DNA from: Ahrensia sp.
GTDB lineage: Bacteria; Pseudomonadota; Alphaproteobacteria; Rhizobiales; Rhizobiaceae
Length of the DNA: 64,000 nucleotides
Direction: 5' to 3'
Assembly (NCBI GenBank): GCA_002706335.1
Contig: PAKZ01000037.1
Location: forward strand, 1 to 64,000
Below are positions 28,106-36,908 of this stretch, piece by piece. Numbering within the stretch: the first letter of the stretch is position 1; the number at the start of each line of letters is the position of its first letter. A program made the position numbers and the translations under genes. Below the pieces are notes generated by a model, which worked only from the letters and a program-made list of their open reading frames with translations, ran no database searches and was not told where the DNA came from.

Positions 28106-29662
28106 ATGAAAAGCCAATCTCGTCCTCGGATATTGCAGGAATTGCGACCGGCTGCGGAGGGCTTTGCGGGCATACCGCAGGAAACCCGTTTGCTTTTTGC
28201 GATGTTGAATTCCAATTCCGGCTTGGATCTGACAGGCCTGCTCAACAGCCATAATCGTCTGTTGCCATATCCGAAATCCCTCCGCGGGGCAGGTTGGCAT
28301 CGTCGCGGCGATGAACTCTACGATATGTCGAGCCGCATGCTGAGCCTGCAGGACGCGGATCGGTGGAGAGACCGGCACCGGGTGTTTCGCGCCTCTGAGC
28401 GGGTCTATCAGCTAGTCGACAGGATGCGACAGGCAGCGGCGATGCGAACAATGATCGCGCTACGGCGCGAGATCGAGATCCATGATCTCGAAACCGAGCC
28501 ATTTTTCGACTTGATCTGGGGGCATTACCTCTCCAAATCGCTTGGCGCTTCCCAGATGCAGGTTCTCAGGGATGCGCGCTTCGCCACGATCCGGTATGGA
28601 TGGCGTGCCATGCATCGCTCAGGATGGAAAGGCGCCGATGCGGTCACTTATCCGAAGATGGATACGAGCGACTATGACATCTATATCGCCCAGACACCGT
28701 GGCCCTCGCGGGTAAGCCCGGGTACGCAACTCGTCGTCCGTTACCATGACGCGATCCCGATTTTCTATCCGCATACGATCCACAATGCGCACTGGCACCA
28801 ATACACCCATTACCAGCCGCTGAAGGCCAATCTGAAGGCGGGAGCGATAATGGTGTGCAACTCTGAGAACAGCCGGAACGAGGTCTTGGCAATGTTCCCG
28901 GAAAGAGCCGGGCAAACGCATGTCATCCCTTGCGTCGTGTCGGACGCTTACGCCGCCCGCCCCGCCAAGGAGCCCGCGGTTAACGAGATTATCCGCGGCA
29001 GTATCGAACCGACGACGGAGCCGAGTTTCGTGTCTTCCAGCGAAGCCGAGGAATTTTATGTCCGCCATCTCGGCGAGAAGCCGATCCGCTACCTATTGGT
29101 TGTCTCGACAATCGAGCCGCGGAAAAATCACAAGAGACTGATTTCGGCTTGGCGGTCTGTAGCGAACGAACTGGCGCCCGAACTGAAGCTGGTCATTGTC
29201 GGCCGGCCCGGCTGGCATTCCGAAGATACACTGAAGACAATGGGACGTTTTCAGCGGCGCGGCCGGATTTTCAACGTATCCGGACTGTCGCCCATGGATC
29301 TGAGAGTGCTGTACGCAAACGCGGATGCGGTGGTTTGCCCTTCGATCGCGGAGGGCTTCGATTTGACCGGCATCGAGGCTATGTTGTCAGACGGTGTTGT
29401 CGTGGCATCGGACATCCCGGTGCATCGGGAAATCTATTCGGACGCTTGCGTCTATTTCGATCCTTATTCGACGCAATCGATGGCCGGCGCGATCGCGAAA
29501 TTTGTCAAACCGCAGGATCCGGAATTGCACGCGTCTCTCATGCAAAAAGGGAAGGCGCTTTCGAGAAATTTCCTCGCGGACAAGATCGGCCCGCAATGGA
29601 CGAAATTTCTTGAGGAGACCGTTGATCAGAAACGAAAAAATGGCGGAAAGCTGATTAGTTAG
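28106..29662 (+). CDS. Glycosyltransferase (GT4-like C-terminal domain)
   Basis: A 518-residue protein. The C-terminal half is a GT-B donor domain: VSTIEPRKNHKRLISAW, VIVGRPGWHSEDTL and CPSIAEGFDLTGIEAML with the conserved glutamates. The N-terminal 200 residues are longer than usual for GT4 and unassigned. It follows the Wzt-like gene by 40 bases, likely in the same transcript. The donor sugar is unknown. Confidence 0.88.
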   Translation: MKSQSRPRILQELRPAAEGFAGIPQETRLLFAMLNSNSGLDLTGLLNSHNRLLPYPKSLRGAGWHRRGDELYDMSSRMLSLQDADRWRDRHRVFRASERVYQLVDRMRQAAAMRTMIALRREIEIHDLETEPFFDLIWGHYLSKSLGASQMQVLRDARFATIRYGWRAMHRSGWKGADAVTYPKMDTSDYDIYIAQTPWPSRVSPGTQLVVRYHDAIPIFYPHTIHNAHWHQYTHYQPLKANLKAGAIMVCNSENSRNEVLAMFPERAGQTHVIPCVVSDAYAARPAKEPAVNEIIRGSIEPTTEPSFVSSSEAEEFYVRHLGEKPIRYLLVVSTIEPRKNHKRLISAWRSVANELAPELKLVIVGRPGWHSEDTLKTMGRFQRRGRIFNVSGLSPMDLRVLYANADAVVCPSIAEGFDLTGIEAMLSDGVVVASDIPVHREIYSDACVYFDPYSTQSMAGAIAKFVKPQDPELHASLMQKGKALSRNFLADKIGPQWTKFLEETVDQKRKNGGKLIS

Positions 29663-30122
29663 CGTTCTGCCTATGACGCGCATTTCGATGTTGCGATGCT
29701 CTCCTCGTCAGCGATGAACGGCAGGAGTATGTCGAGCGCCGCCACCTCGTGGACGGGCGAAGCCCTGGCCAGCGCTCGGGAATAAGCGCGTGTGCGAACA
29801 CGGCCACTCCGATTTGGCGTAGCCATTCACGCGAAGGCGAATCGCTCTGACGGAAAGTGCGGCCGAGAAGCCAGGAAATCCGGAAGCCGAGGCGTGCCTA
29901 CGAGGGCAGACAGAGGTTGATATCCTGCCCACCAGCTCAAATTTATAGCTCCAGCGCAATAGAATCGGCAGGGCGACGGCTTACACTCAATGGTTGAGCG
30001 AAACGCAGAAGTGCGCCGCCGTTCGTCAATGGATTTTATACAGACCTTTCTCTGCGGAAGGTTCGGTTTTTTTAGAAATTTTTTGTATTTTTATATTGTC
30101 CGTTGTCTGATAGAAGGCCTGG
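29663..30122. other. Intergenic region with possible gene remnant
   Basis: About 460 bases with no intact gene. On the minus strand, about 29945-29690, one frame reads through with a single stop and ends EVAALDILLPFIADEESIAT before its own stop, which looks like decayed coding sequence. I cannot name the parent family. The last 60 bases before the sulfotransferase are very T-rich (about 30066-30105), unlike the neighbouring GC-rich genes. Confidence 0.35.
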
Positions 30123-30713
30123 ATGTTGATGAGTATGACATACAGGTTCATTTTCATCGCGAACCTGAAAACTGGATCGACCGCGATTGAAGAAGCTATT
30201 GCACATCATGCGGACATTCGGCTGCTTCGCACCGAATGGGGAAAGCACATGGGTATTGGTGAGATTGAATCTCGCTTCTCATGGCTGTTCAGTGAAATCC
30301 CGTTCGATGAATATACAGTCATCGGTGTAACGCGAGATCCCATTGAATGGCTTGTCTCGATTTACCGCAGCCACTTGGATCCGAAATTTGACGGAGTACC
30401 CGTTTCAACCGCCGGCATGTCTTTCGACGAGTTTCTCGATACTTGGTGCGAAGCGAACTCCGTCCAGATCTTGCCCCAGACCTCACGCTTTATCAGGTCC
30501 ACAGGCGTAAACGCCGTCACCCGTCATTTGCGTTACGAGACGCTGGCTGGCGATCTCAACAAGGTGCTTCAGGAACTTAAACTGCCACCGGTTACGCTAA
30601 CGCGGGCGAATGCGAGCCCTTCCGACGCGCCCTTTCCGGTTATTGGGCAGGAGGCGGAACGTTTTATCAGGCATACATACGACGCTGACTACCGGTTTCG
30701 AGAAAGTCCATAA
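30123..30713 (+). CDS. Sulfotransferase-family protein
   Basis: A 196-residue protein with the two PAPS-binding hallmarks: the 5'-phosphosulfate loop IANLKTGSTAIEEAI (about 12-26) and the 3'-phosphate motif VTRDPIEWLVSIYRSHL (about 70-86). It would move sulfate from PAPS to a hydroxyl or amino group, here probably on a sugar given the polysaccharide genes around it. ATG codons at 30123, 30129 and 30135 are close; AAGG precedes the first. The AT-rich upstream region suggests acquisition by transfer. PAPS-forming genes lie at 59.9-62.7 kb. Confidence 0.8.
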   Translation: MLMSMTYRFIFIANLKTGSTAIEEAIAHHADIRLLRTEWGKHMGIGEIESRFSWLFSEIPFDEYTVIGVTRDPIEWLVSIYRSHLDPKFDGVPVSTAGMSFDEFLDTWCEANSVQILPQTSRFIRSTGVNAVTRHLRYETLAGDLNKVLQELKLPPVTLTRANASPSDAPFPVIGQEAERFIRHTYDADYRFRESP

Positions 30714-30736
30714 TCCTTCTTGAGGCGAAACGTGAT

Positions 30737-30790
30737 TGAGCCACTCCAACCGCGTAATCGGTATGAGCCGCTCCAACCGCGTAATCGGTA
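30737..30790. repeat. Tandem duplication of a 27-base unit
   Basis: Two adjacent 27-base copies (30737-30763 and 30764-30790) differ at one base. They share the core CTCCAACCGCGTAATCGGTA. The function is unknown and it could be a recent slippage duplication. Confidence 0.85.
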
Positions 30791-30857
30791 GTTGACGGTT
30801 ACGCTAGGCTCCGCGATGAAAGCTAGCGTTTCGGCATGAAACTATCCTTTCCGGCCG

Positions 30858-30945
30858 AGCGCACCGTCGCTCAGCCGCCGCCCGCGTTGGACCGCGCGTC
30901 GGTGTTCGTGATGTTGATAAGCTAATAGGCATCGTCGCCTTATGA
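30858..30945 (-). pseudogene. Decayed fragment of a peptidase S74-type C-terminus
   Basis: This 88-base stretch matches the segment at about 31980-32066 of the intact DUF2793/S74 gene at roughly seven in ten bases by eye. On the minus strand it reads GDDAY, a stop, then INIT and D-A at the spacing of GDDAYETIEITDADGA in the intact protein, with later frame changes. Stops and indels exclude function. It indicates an earlier second copy, or a recombination scar, upstream of the methyltransferase gene. Confidence 0.65.
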
Positions 30946-30964
30946 AGTCTGTTTGAGGAGTTAA

Positions 30965-31849
30965 ATGACGATTTCCCGAGAAACCGTAGTCGGGGCCTAC
31001 CGCCTGATCCTCGGGCGGGAGCCGGAATCGGAAGATGTTATCCTGCAATATATGAAACTGGGCTCAGTTGAACAGCTTAGGGAGGAATTCCTGCAGTCCG
31101 AGGAGTTTCTGGCGAAGGCAGCTGGCCGGCTATTCGACGCTCCACAGTTCAAATCTCGTTACAAGCAGGCACTCACCGGAACGCTTCAAGGTTCAGCTTT
31201 GAATGACCCGGACTATCCATATGTCGGCATTGAAGAGGTTCCCGGGACAGACGATTTTTTCGAGTTGTTCAACACGGTGTTTGCACCGCGACTGATGGGC
31301 ACCAAAAACCGTGAACCCGGATTTCGACGGATGTTCGAGGCGTTGCGTGATCTCGGTTTGCAACGCCCTCTGATTCTGGAATCTGGATGTTTACGTGTTC
31401 CCGGAAACTGGGCAGGCGATGGACAGAGTACGTTTCTTCTCGATGCATATGCCCGTCTAGAAGGCGCGGATTTCTTCTCGGTCGATAACAACCCCGAGAG
31501 CGTGGATTCGGCGAGACGCGCGTGCAGTGATCGGACCCAACTGATTTTGAACGACTCCGTCGCGGCATTCATAACCATCGCATCGATCTGCCAAGGACGC
31601 CGCGTTGATCTTCTTTATCTCGACTCCTTTGACCTTGATCCGGATGATCCCGCTCCCAGCGCAGCTCATCACGCTAGGGAATTCGAGGCGATACGCTCAT
31701 TGGTGAAGAGTGGTACAATCATCTGCGTCGACGATTTCCGGGTGGGAGACATGGTCGGCGGAAAAGGCGCGCTGATCGAGGCTAGAATGCGGGAAATGAA
31801 TGCCCGCGTCCTGCATGACGGCTACCAAAAGGTTTGGCAGGTTCGATAG
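30965..31849 (+). CDS. DUF4214-like N-terminus plus class I methyltransferase domain
   Basis: A 294-residue protein. The first 50 residues (AYRLILGREPESEDVI) resemble the short helical DUF4214-type module found in surface-glycan enzymes. The rest resembles a SAM-dependent methyltransferase: RPLILESGC (about 135-143), SVDNNPESV (about 171-179) for SAM ribose binding and VDLLYLDSFDLD (about 215-226). It could methylate a sugar in the surface polymer. GAGG stands seven bases before the ATG. Confidence 0.72.
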   Translation: MTISRETVVGAYRLILGREPESEDVILQYMKLGSVEQLREEFLQSEEFLAKAAGRLFDAPQFKSRYKQALTGTLQGSALNDPDYPYVGIEEVPGTDDFFELFNTVFAPRLMGTKNREPGFRRMFEALRDLGLQRPLILESGCLRVPGNWAGDGQSTFLLDAYARLEGADFFSVDNNPESVDSARRACSDRTQLILNDSVAAFITIASICQGRRVDLLYLDSFDLDPDDPAPSAAHHAREFEAIRSLVKSGTIICVDDFRVGDMVGGKGALIEARMREMNARVLHDGYQKVWQVR

Positions 31850-31862
31850 AACCTGAGGCTCA

Positions 31863-33230
31863 TCACTGAGAGCCTCGGTTTGGTCCCATTTCCAGTTCCT
31901 CGATCCGTTCCCGGCAGTCCTTCACCAGGCACAGCAGGTGAACCACAAAGCGATCGTATGCGACGCCTTGCGGCGACTTTTCCGCACCGTCGCGCAGCCT
32001 CCGCTCCCTGTGCACCGCGCCGTCGGCGTCCGTAATCTCGATCGTTTCATAGGCGTCATCGCCATAGCCCCAATGCACCATGCGCGGATCTATGGCCGCG
32101 ACCTGCTCGGCGGAAAAGCCATACCAGCTCCAATCGGGATCATCGGCCGGCGCTTTCGAGCGATACCAGATCGGCGTTGTCTCGAGCAGCGCGCGGGCGC
32201 GCGCCGTGTCGAGCGGCTCGATGTCGCGCTTGTAGGATTCGCTGGAGGTGGACCGTAAGAGCCCGTTCGACGCACCGGAATCGAGAACCGCGTTTGGCGA
32301 GGCGGCCGTGGTCGCCACACTCGGAAATTCGACAGCGCCCGTCCCCCTGACGCGAATGATCTGGGGCAGGCCGTAAAGTCCGATCGAGAAGGAGTTCGCG
32401 ACGTCCCCGGCGCCCTGATACTTGAAGTTGAACTCGGCCTGGTTGTAATTCGTTTCCGACACGCCGACACCGAACTGTACCGTATCGTTGGCCGCCGCGC
32501 CGGTCGCGTGAACCTTGAAAGGCTTGCCGTAGCCCCCACTCACCGCACGTCCGTCCTTCACGTGCAACGGCGCATTCGCGGAGCCCGTTCCGTCACCCAG
32601 CAGCACGAAACCGCTGCCTGTATCCACCTTCAGCGCTTGCTTCCAGACAATGCCGTCCGCGCTGACCTTGAGACGCCAGTCGTCGTCTCCCGCCAGTCCG
32701 AACTCGGCCCGCCCGGACCATCCGGTCTGGAACATCAGGCTGGCCGTATCGGCTTCGGCGGCCTTGTTGATTTTCACCCGGTGGTCGGTCCCGTCATGGC
32801 TCAGCAATGTCGCGTCCGCCGCCACCGCCAGCCGGTTGGTGGCGTCCGCCTCGGTGTTGATCCCGAACCATGCAAGCCCGCTTCCACCAGTTGAACGGTC
32901 TGCCGCCCAATCGCTTCCGTCGAAGACGAGTCGGTTTTCGCCGTCGAGATTGGAGACGGCCCATCCTGCCCGCGGCGCGATGAACACCCATGCGCCATCC
33001 TGAAAGACCGCGATTTCCCTCTCGTGCCCGTTCCAGTCGCCCGAAGCGGCATCGCCGACGACATAGGCGTCTCCTTCCACGGGGGCGGCAGGGGGAGAGC
33101 CGAGCGCGTTGCTCTGCACGACGGGCTGCACCAGGCAATCGAGCAGGCGGAGCGCTTCATTGTGCGTAACGTGCTTTTGCGCCTGCGAAGGCATGATGTA
33201 TGGAAGCTGCAGCCGGGGCGAGGTCTCCAT
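31863..33230 (-). CDS. DUF2793 protein with C-terminal peptidase S74 chaperone (phage-tail-like)
   Basis: A 455-residue protein. The N-terminal DUF2793 module (about 1-130) begins LQLPYIMPSQAQKHVTHNEA. The middle is beta-rich. The C-terminal 120 residues match the intramolecular chaperone of endosialidase-type tail spikes: SSESYKRDIEPLD (about 325-337) with the Ser/Lys cleavage pair, WYGFSAEQV and a final coiled helix ERIEELE. Such domains trimerise tail fibres and then cut themselves off. The start at 33230 has GAAGGAG upstream. No other phage gene is near. It may be a domesticated glycan-binding or glycan-cutting fibre. Confidence 0.82.
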   Translation of the reverse strand: METSPRLQLPYIMPSQAQKHVTHNEALRLLDCLVQPVVQSNALGSPPAAPVEGDAYVVGDAASGDWNGHEREIAVFQDGAWVFIAPRAGWAVSNLDGENRLVFDGSDWAADRSTGGSGLAWFGINTEADATNRLAVAADATLLSHDGTDHRVKINKAAEADTASLMFQTGWSGRAEFGLAGDDDWRLKVSADGIVWKQALKVDTGSGFVLLGDGTGSANAPLHVKDGRAVSGGYGKPFKVHATGAAANDTVQFGVGVSETNYNQAEFNFKYQGAGDVANSFSIGLYGLPQIIRVRGTGAVEFPSVATTAASPNAVLDSGASNGLLRSTSSESYKRDIEPLDTARARALLETTPIWYRSKAPADDPDWSWYGFSAEQVAAIDPRMVHWGYGDDAYETIEITDADGAVHRERRLRDGAEKSPQGVAYDRFVVHLLCLVKDCRERIEELEMGPNRGSQ

Positions 33231-33350
33231 TGCGCTTTCTCCTTCGAAATGGTCTGCCGGCCATGCTACGGCGGCGCGGAGGCCGGTGGATAAATCCGGC
33301 GGCAATCGGACAGGGGAGCGCCCTTCGTTGATCGGTAGAGCGGGTGTGTG

Positions 33351-34484
33351 ATGAGCGAAGACTGGCAGGCAACTGTGTTCCACGACTACTTCGCGATTCG
33401 TGGCGGCGGAGAGCGTCTCGTCCTCACGCTTGCCGAGGCGCTGGATGCAGAAATCGTCTGCGGTTACAGGACGGCGGATACATTCGATGCGGCGATGTTT
33501 CCGGCCTCCCTTCGCGATCTTAACCTGCCGCAGAGCCTGCGCCGGCCGGGCCTGCGGCCGCTGGCCCTGTCGGCCCGCTTCGCGCGTGAGCGCTCCCGTG
33601 CAGCGCAAGGAAAACTGCGCATTTTCAGTGGGGTAGCCGCGCCGCTGGCGGCTCCGAAGCGAGCGCATGGCGCCTGCAATATTTTCTATTGCCACACCCC
33701 GCCGCGTTTCCTGTTCGATCAGCGTGCGCATTTCGTCGATGCGCTGCCGGCGGCGCAGCGACTGGCCGCAATACCTCTTCTTGCTGCATACGAACGCGCC
33801 TATCGCCACGCGATCGCCCGTATGGATGTGATCGTGGCGAATTCGGAGAACACGCGCGCGCGCATCCGGCAGTATCTCGATCGCGACAGCATCGTCGTGC
33901 ATCCGCCATGCGACACGGAACGCTTCATTTGGCGCGGACAGAAGGACTATTTTCTATCCACCGCACGGCTCGCGCCGCTAAAGCGCGTCGACCGTATCGT
34001 GACCGCTTTTCGCGACATGCCGGACAAGAACCTCGTCGTGGTCTCCGGCGGAAGCGAATTGCCTGCCCTGCGCCGCCTGGCTGCCGGAGCGCGGAACATA
34101 GATATCCGGGGCTGGGTCGCCGAAGACGAACTGCATGCGCTCATCGGCAACGCCATCGCGACGATCTATCTGGCGGAAGACGAGGACTTCGGCATGTCGC
34201 CGGTGGAATCGATGGCGGCGGGCAAACCGGTCATCGGCGTGTCGGAGGGCGGATTGCTTGAAACCGTGATCCCTGAAGAAACGGGTATCCTGGTGCCTGC
34301 CGGCGCCGCGGTGGCGGACCTTGCCGATGCGGTTGGTCGCTTGACACCGGCCCGCGCATTGGCGATGCGCTCGGCGTGCGAGGCGCGCGCTGCGCATTTC
34401 TCACGCGAGAAATTCATTGATGCCATGAAGGCAGTCATACGCAACTGTGCTGATGGCCTGCATGCGGCGAACGGACGGCAGTGA
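33351..34484 (+). CDS. Glycosyltransferase family 4
   Basis: A 377-residue GT-B enzyme. It begins TVFHDYFAIRGGGERLVLTL and has CHTPPRFLFD (about 109-118) and the acceptor-domain helix. The donor domain reads STARLAPLKRVDRIV, VVVSGGSELPAL and LAEDEDFGMSPVESMAAGKP with the paired glutamates. This pattern is common in mannosyltransferases of O-antigen clusters, so a mannosyl donor is plausible. A GTG lies directly before the chosen ATG. Confidence 0.9.
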   Translation: MSEDWQATVFHDYFAIRGGGERLVLTLAEALDAEIVCGYRTADTFDAAMFPASLRDLNLPQSLRRPGLRPLALSARFARERSRAAQGKLRIFSGVAAPLAAPKRAHGACNIFYCHTPPRFLFDQRAHFVDALPAAQRLAAIPLLAAYERAYRHAIARMDVIVANSENTRARIRQYLDRDSIVVHPPCDTERFIWRGQKDYFLSTARLAPLKRVDRIVTAFRDMPDKNLVVVSGGSELPALRRLAAGARNIDIRGWVAEDELHALIGNAIATIYLAEDEDFGMSPVESMAAGKPVIGVSEGGLLETVIPEETGILVPAGAAVADLADAVGRLTPARALAMRSACEARAAHFSREKFIDAMKAVIRNCADGLHAANGRQ

Positions 34485-34563
34485 AGGGGGCAAGCGTGAA
34501 GCACGCGATCTTTATACAGTTCACGTCACGCGATCTCGGCAACCGGGTTCCGGTGTTTGCCCG

Positions 34564-35163
34564 ATGAAATATCTTCAGGCCCTTGTTGCAACCTTCGTTT
34601 TTATCGTTCTGCTGCTGTCCATCTACACGGCCCATGCACTTTTTTTCCCTGTTCAGGTTGTTCTCTACAGCGCGGTGTTGGACGGCGTTATGGCCGCGAT
34701 CGTCACTGGCCTCCTGTTGCTTCTGGCGAAGCGCCGTCTGGCCTTCAACGGGTTCGAGCGTGTTCTGTTGACCGCCTTCTGGCTCCTCGGCGGCTTTTCC
34801 TTCGCGATCACCGTGCCGACCGTGCTCGACCGTTCCCTGTCGTTCTATATCCTCGAAAAGCTGCAGCAGCGCGGCGGCGGCATCCGGGCCGACGCCATTG
34901 GCGAGGTTTTCGTGAACGAGTACATGCCCGAGTTCCGCCTGGTCGATGTACGGCTGACCGAGCAGCAGCAATCCGGCACGATCACCGTCGAAGACGGCTG
35001 CGTGAAGCTCACCCCGCGCGGCGACGCACTCGCAAGCTTCAGCCGGTTCGTCCGAACTCACTTCCTGCCGAAGCACCGTTTGCTGGCGGGCGAATACACG
35101 GACGCTCTCGTGGACCCGTTCAAGGACAGCCCGTCGGGCGAAATGGGCTATGAGTGTGAGTGA
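34564..35163 (+). CDS. Membrane protein of unknown function
   Basis: A 199-residue protein with three hydrophobic segments (about 4-28, 33-55 and 63-87) followed by a soluble C-terminal part. That part has charged helices and a segment near EDGCVKLTPRGDALASF that resembles a small winged-helix. No family is recognised. Its position after a glycosyltransferase gene points to a role in polysaccharide assembly. The start begins MKYLQALVATF; the frame is open upstream to 34447. Confidence 0.65.
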   Translation: MKYLQALVATFVFIVLLLSIYTAHALFFPVQVVLYSAVLDGVMAAIVTGLLLLLAKRRLAFNGFERVLLTAFWLLGGFSFAITVPTVLDRSLSFYILEKLQQRGGGIRADAIGEVFVNEYMPEFRLVDVRLTEQQQSGTITVEDGCVKLTPRGDALASFSRFVRTHFLPKHRLLAGEYTDALVDPFKDSPSGEMGYECE

Positions 35164-35321
35164 GTTCAAGGCAGCGGAGTGGCCGATCTTGTGTGCTGCC
35201 GCAAATATCAGCAGATAAATGAACTCGCATCCGTCAGTCGATAGCGATTAAACACCGCTCCCCAGATTACAGACCAAGCGAGTGTATTGCCCGGGGGAGG
35301 TTATTCATAGATTGCGGACGT

Positions 35322-36908
35322 TTATCCCAACTGCTTTCTGAAGCGCCAAAAGGGCGATAGTCTCCATTGAAATGTCAAGGGAACAACATTTTCGGGATCG
35401 GTCGGTAGTGAGGCAATTTTGTCACCGAGCGTAAAACTGATGCTTTCTGTGAATACTGGACGATTAAATATAACGCGGACGCCTGATTGAGTCGAAATAA
35501 TGCGGTAATCTTGGAATGGATATCCAGGGAATCCACTCAAATATAGAGATATATTACTATTGGGAAGGCTGTTTTTATCAAGTGCACTGGCTTCGAAAAT
35601 GTCAATTAGGTTTACATGTTTTTTAGAATTGGAGTTTAATTTATAGGAATAGGAACCGTCAGAGTATTCATTTATCGAGACGGAAAAATTATTTAATTCT
35701 AGTGTTTCAATTCTTACCGAGGCGAGAAAAACTGAACCTGCAGCCGCAACAAGGATAGGAGCGAGCTTCCCCAGCAGTGATTGGCTTTGTTCGGCGGCGC
35801 GGATGGCGGAAGCTGCTCCCGCTACAGCTCCGGCAGTCCAGATAGGCAGCATCCACACCCAATAGTGATAGAGTTGGAACCGAACAGCATTTTGTGGCGT
35901 GAAGTCGTTGTAGGCTAGGTATTCCACAATAGATATTATGCAGGTGGCCGCTATAAGTAGCGACTTCGAAGGATACCTAAAGGTCCATAGCAAAAATAAC
36001 GGTATCGTTACCACAAGAAATGGTTGCAAAATAAGAAGGGAGGATTCCTCTCGCCAAACAGTACGGCTATCCAGGAACATCGAATAGGCGCGAAGAGGCA
36101 ACTGAGAAAAGGACAGCCCGATCTGTCCACTTGATACCACATAGGGAGAATTCAATCCTCCGTGGATAGCCACGGTCAGCCCCAGCGCAGGCCCGAGAAC
36201 GGCTATTGCGCCAGCTGTAGCGAAGCCGATACGCCATTTGTTTTTGCTTCTTATTCTCCGGAAGAAGTAGGCGATACCTGCCGGGACGAGCGGCAAGACA
36301 TCACTCGGCTTCGTCACGACAACCAAAGCTGCTGCTGAGCCAATGAACAGGTCTGTGAATTTGCCGGTATCACTGACATCTTTTGAAACTGCGTACAGAA
36401 TGAACAGATAGGACGCGGCGACCGGAACCGTTGTCCAAGGGACTGCAAACTGTCTCCAGAAAAAGAGCGTCTGAGGAAATGGCTGCTCTAGTAGAACTGG
36501 TACAGACAGCCCGATAAGAAATGCGAGAATGACGTATTGTGTGCTGATTATGGGCTGGAATAGCCGAAAAAATGCCCAGCCATATATCGCAAATGCAATC
36601 ACATTCACGAAAACAAATGGGTCGTCGGGCAGGAGCAGCACGAACGGTGCCGCCAGCAACGAATACCCAATCGGATACCAATGAGCGTCGGGCGAAAGAT
36701 CTCCATTGGCTAGCGCGGCCGCGCTTTCGAGATATTTTCGCTGATCCCACCATCCGTTCCAACCGATACCTTCATTTACGGTCAGGGGATTTGACGGGTG
36801 TAGAAAGTGTACCGCTATCAGAATCGAGCAGATGAGCAACAAAAACAGCGGCAGTCCGGCTCGGAACTCAGTGTACGCGAAATGCCCGCTGCGTTGATTG
36901 GCTATCAA
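35322..36908 (-). CDS. Polytopic membrane protein, GT-C-like
   Basis: A 528-residue protein with about ten membrane helices. After helix one a periplasmic loop reads GWNGWWDQRKYLESAAAL, and WYPIGYSLLAAPFVLL follows; this helix-loop plan suits GT-C glycosyltransferases that use polyprenyl-linked sugars. The C-terminal soluble part is about 110 residues. Base composition is clearly lower in GC than the flanking genes. The start overlaps the stop of the upstream gene by four bases, so the two are co-translated. Confidence 0.7.
   Translation of the reverse strand: MIANQRSGHFAYTEFRAGLPLFLLLICSILIAVHFLHPSNPLTVNEGIGWNGWWDQRKYLESAAALANGDLSPDAHWYPIGYSLLAAPFVLLLPDDPFVFVNVIAFAIYGWAFFRLFQPIISTQYVILAFLIGLSVPVLLEQPFPQTLFFWRQFAVPWTTVPVAASYLFILYAVSKDVSDTGKFTDLFIGSAAALVVVTKPSDVLPLVPAGIAYFFRRIRSKNKWRIGFATAGAIAVLGPALGLTVAIHGGLNSPYVVSSGQIGLSFSQLPLRAYSMFLDSRTVWREESSLLILQPFLVVTIPLFLLWTFRYPSKSLLIAATCIISIVEYLAYNDFTPQNAVRFQLYHYWVWMLPIWTAGAVAGAASAIRAAEQSQSLLGKLAPILVAAAGSVFLASVRIETLELNNFSVSINEYSDGSYSYKLNSNSKKHVNLIDIFEASALDKNSLPNSNISLYLSGFPGYPFQDYRIISTQSGVRVIFNRPVFTESISFTLGDKIASLPTDPENVVPLTFQWRLSPFWRFRKQLG

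Noticed and set aside
29990-30190. 66-residue frame overlapping the sulfotransferase start
   Set aside because: It overlaps the conserved PAPS loop in another frame and has no ribosome site or family match.
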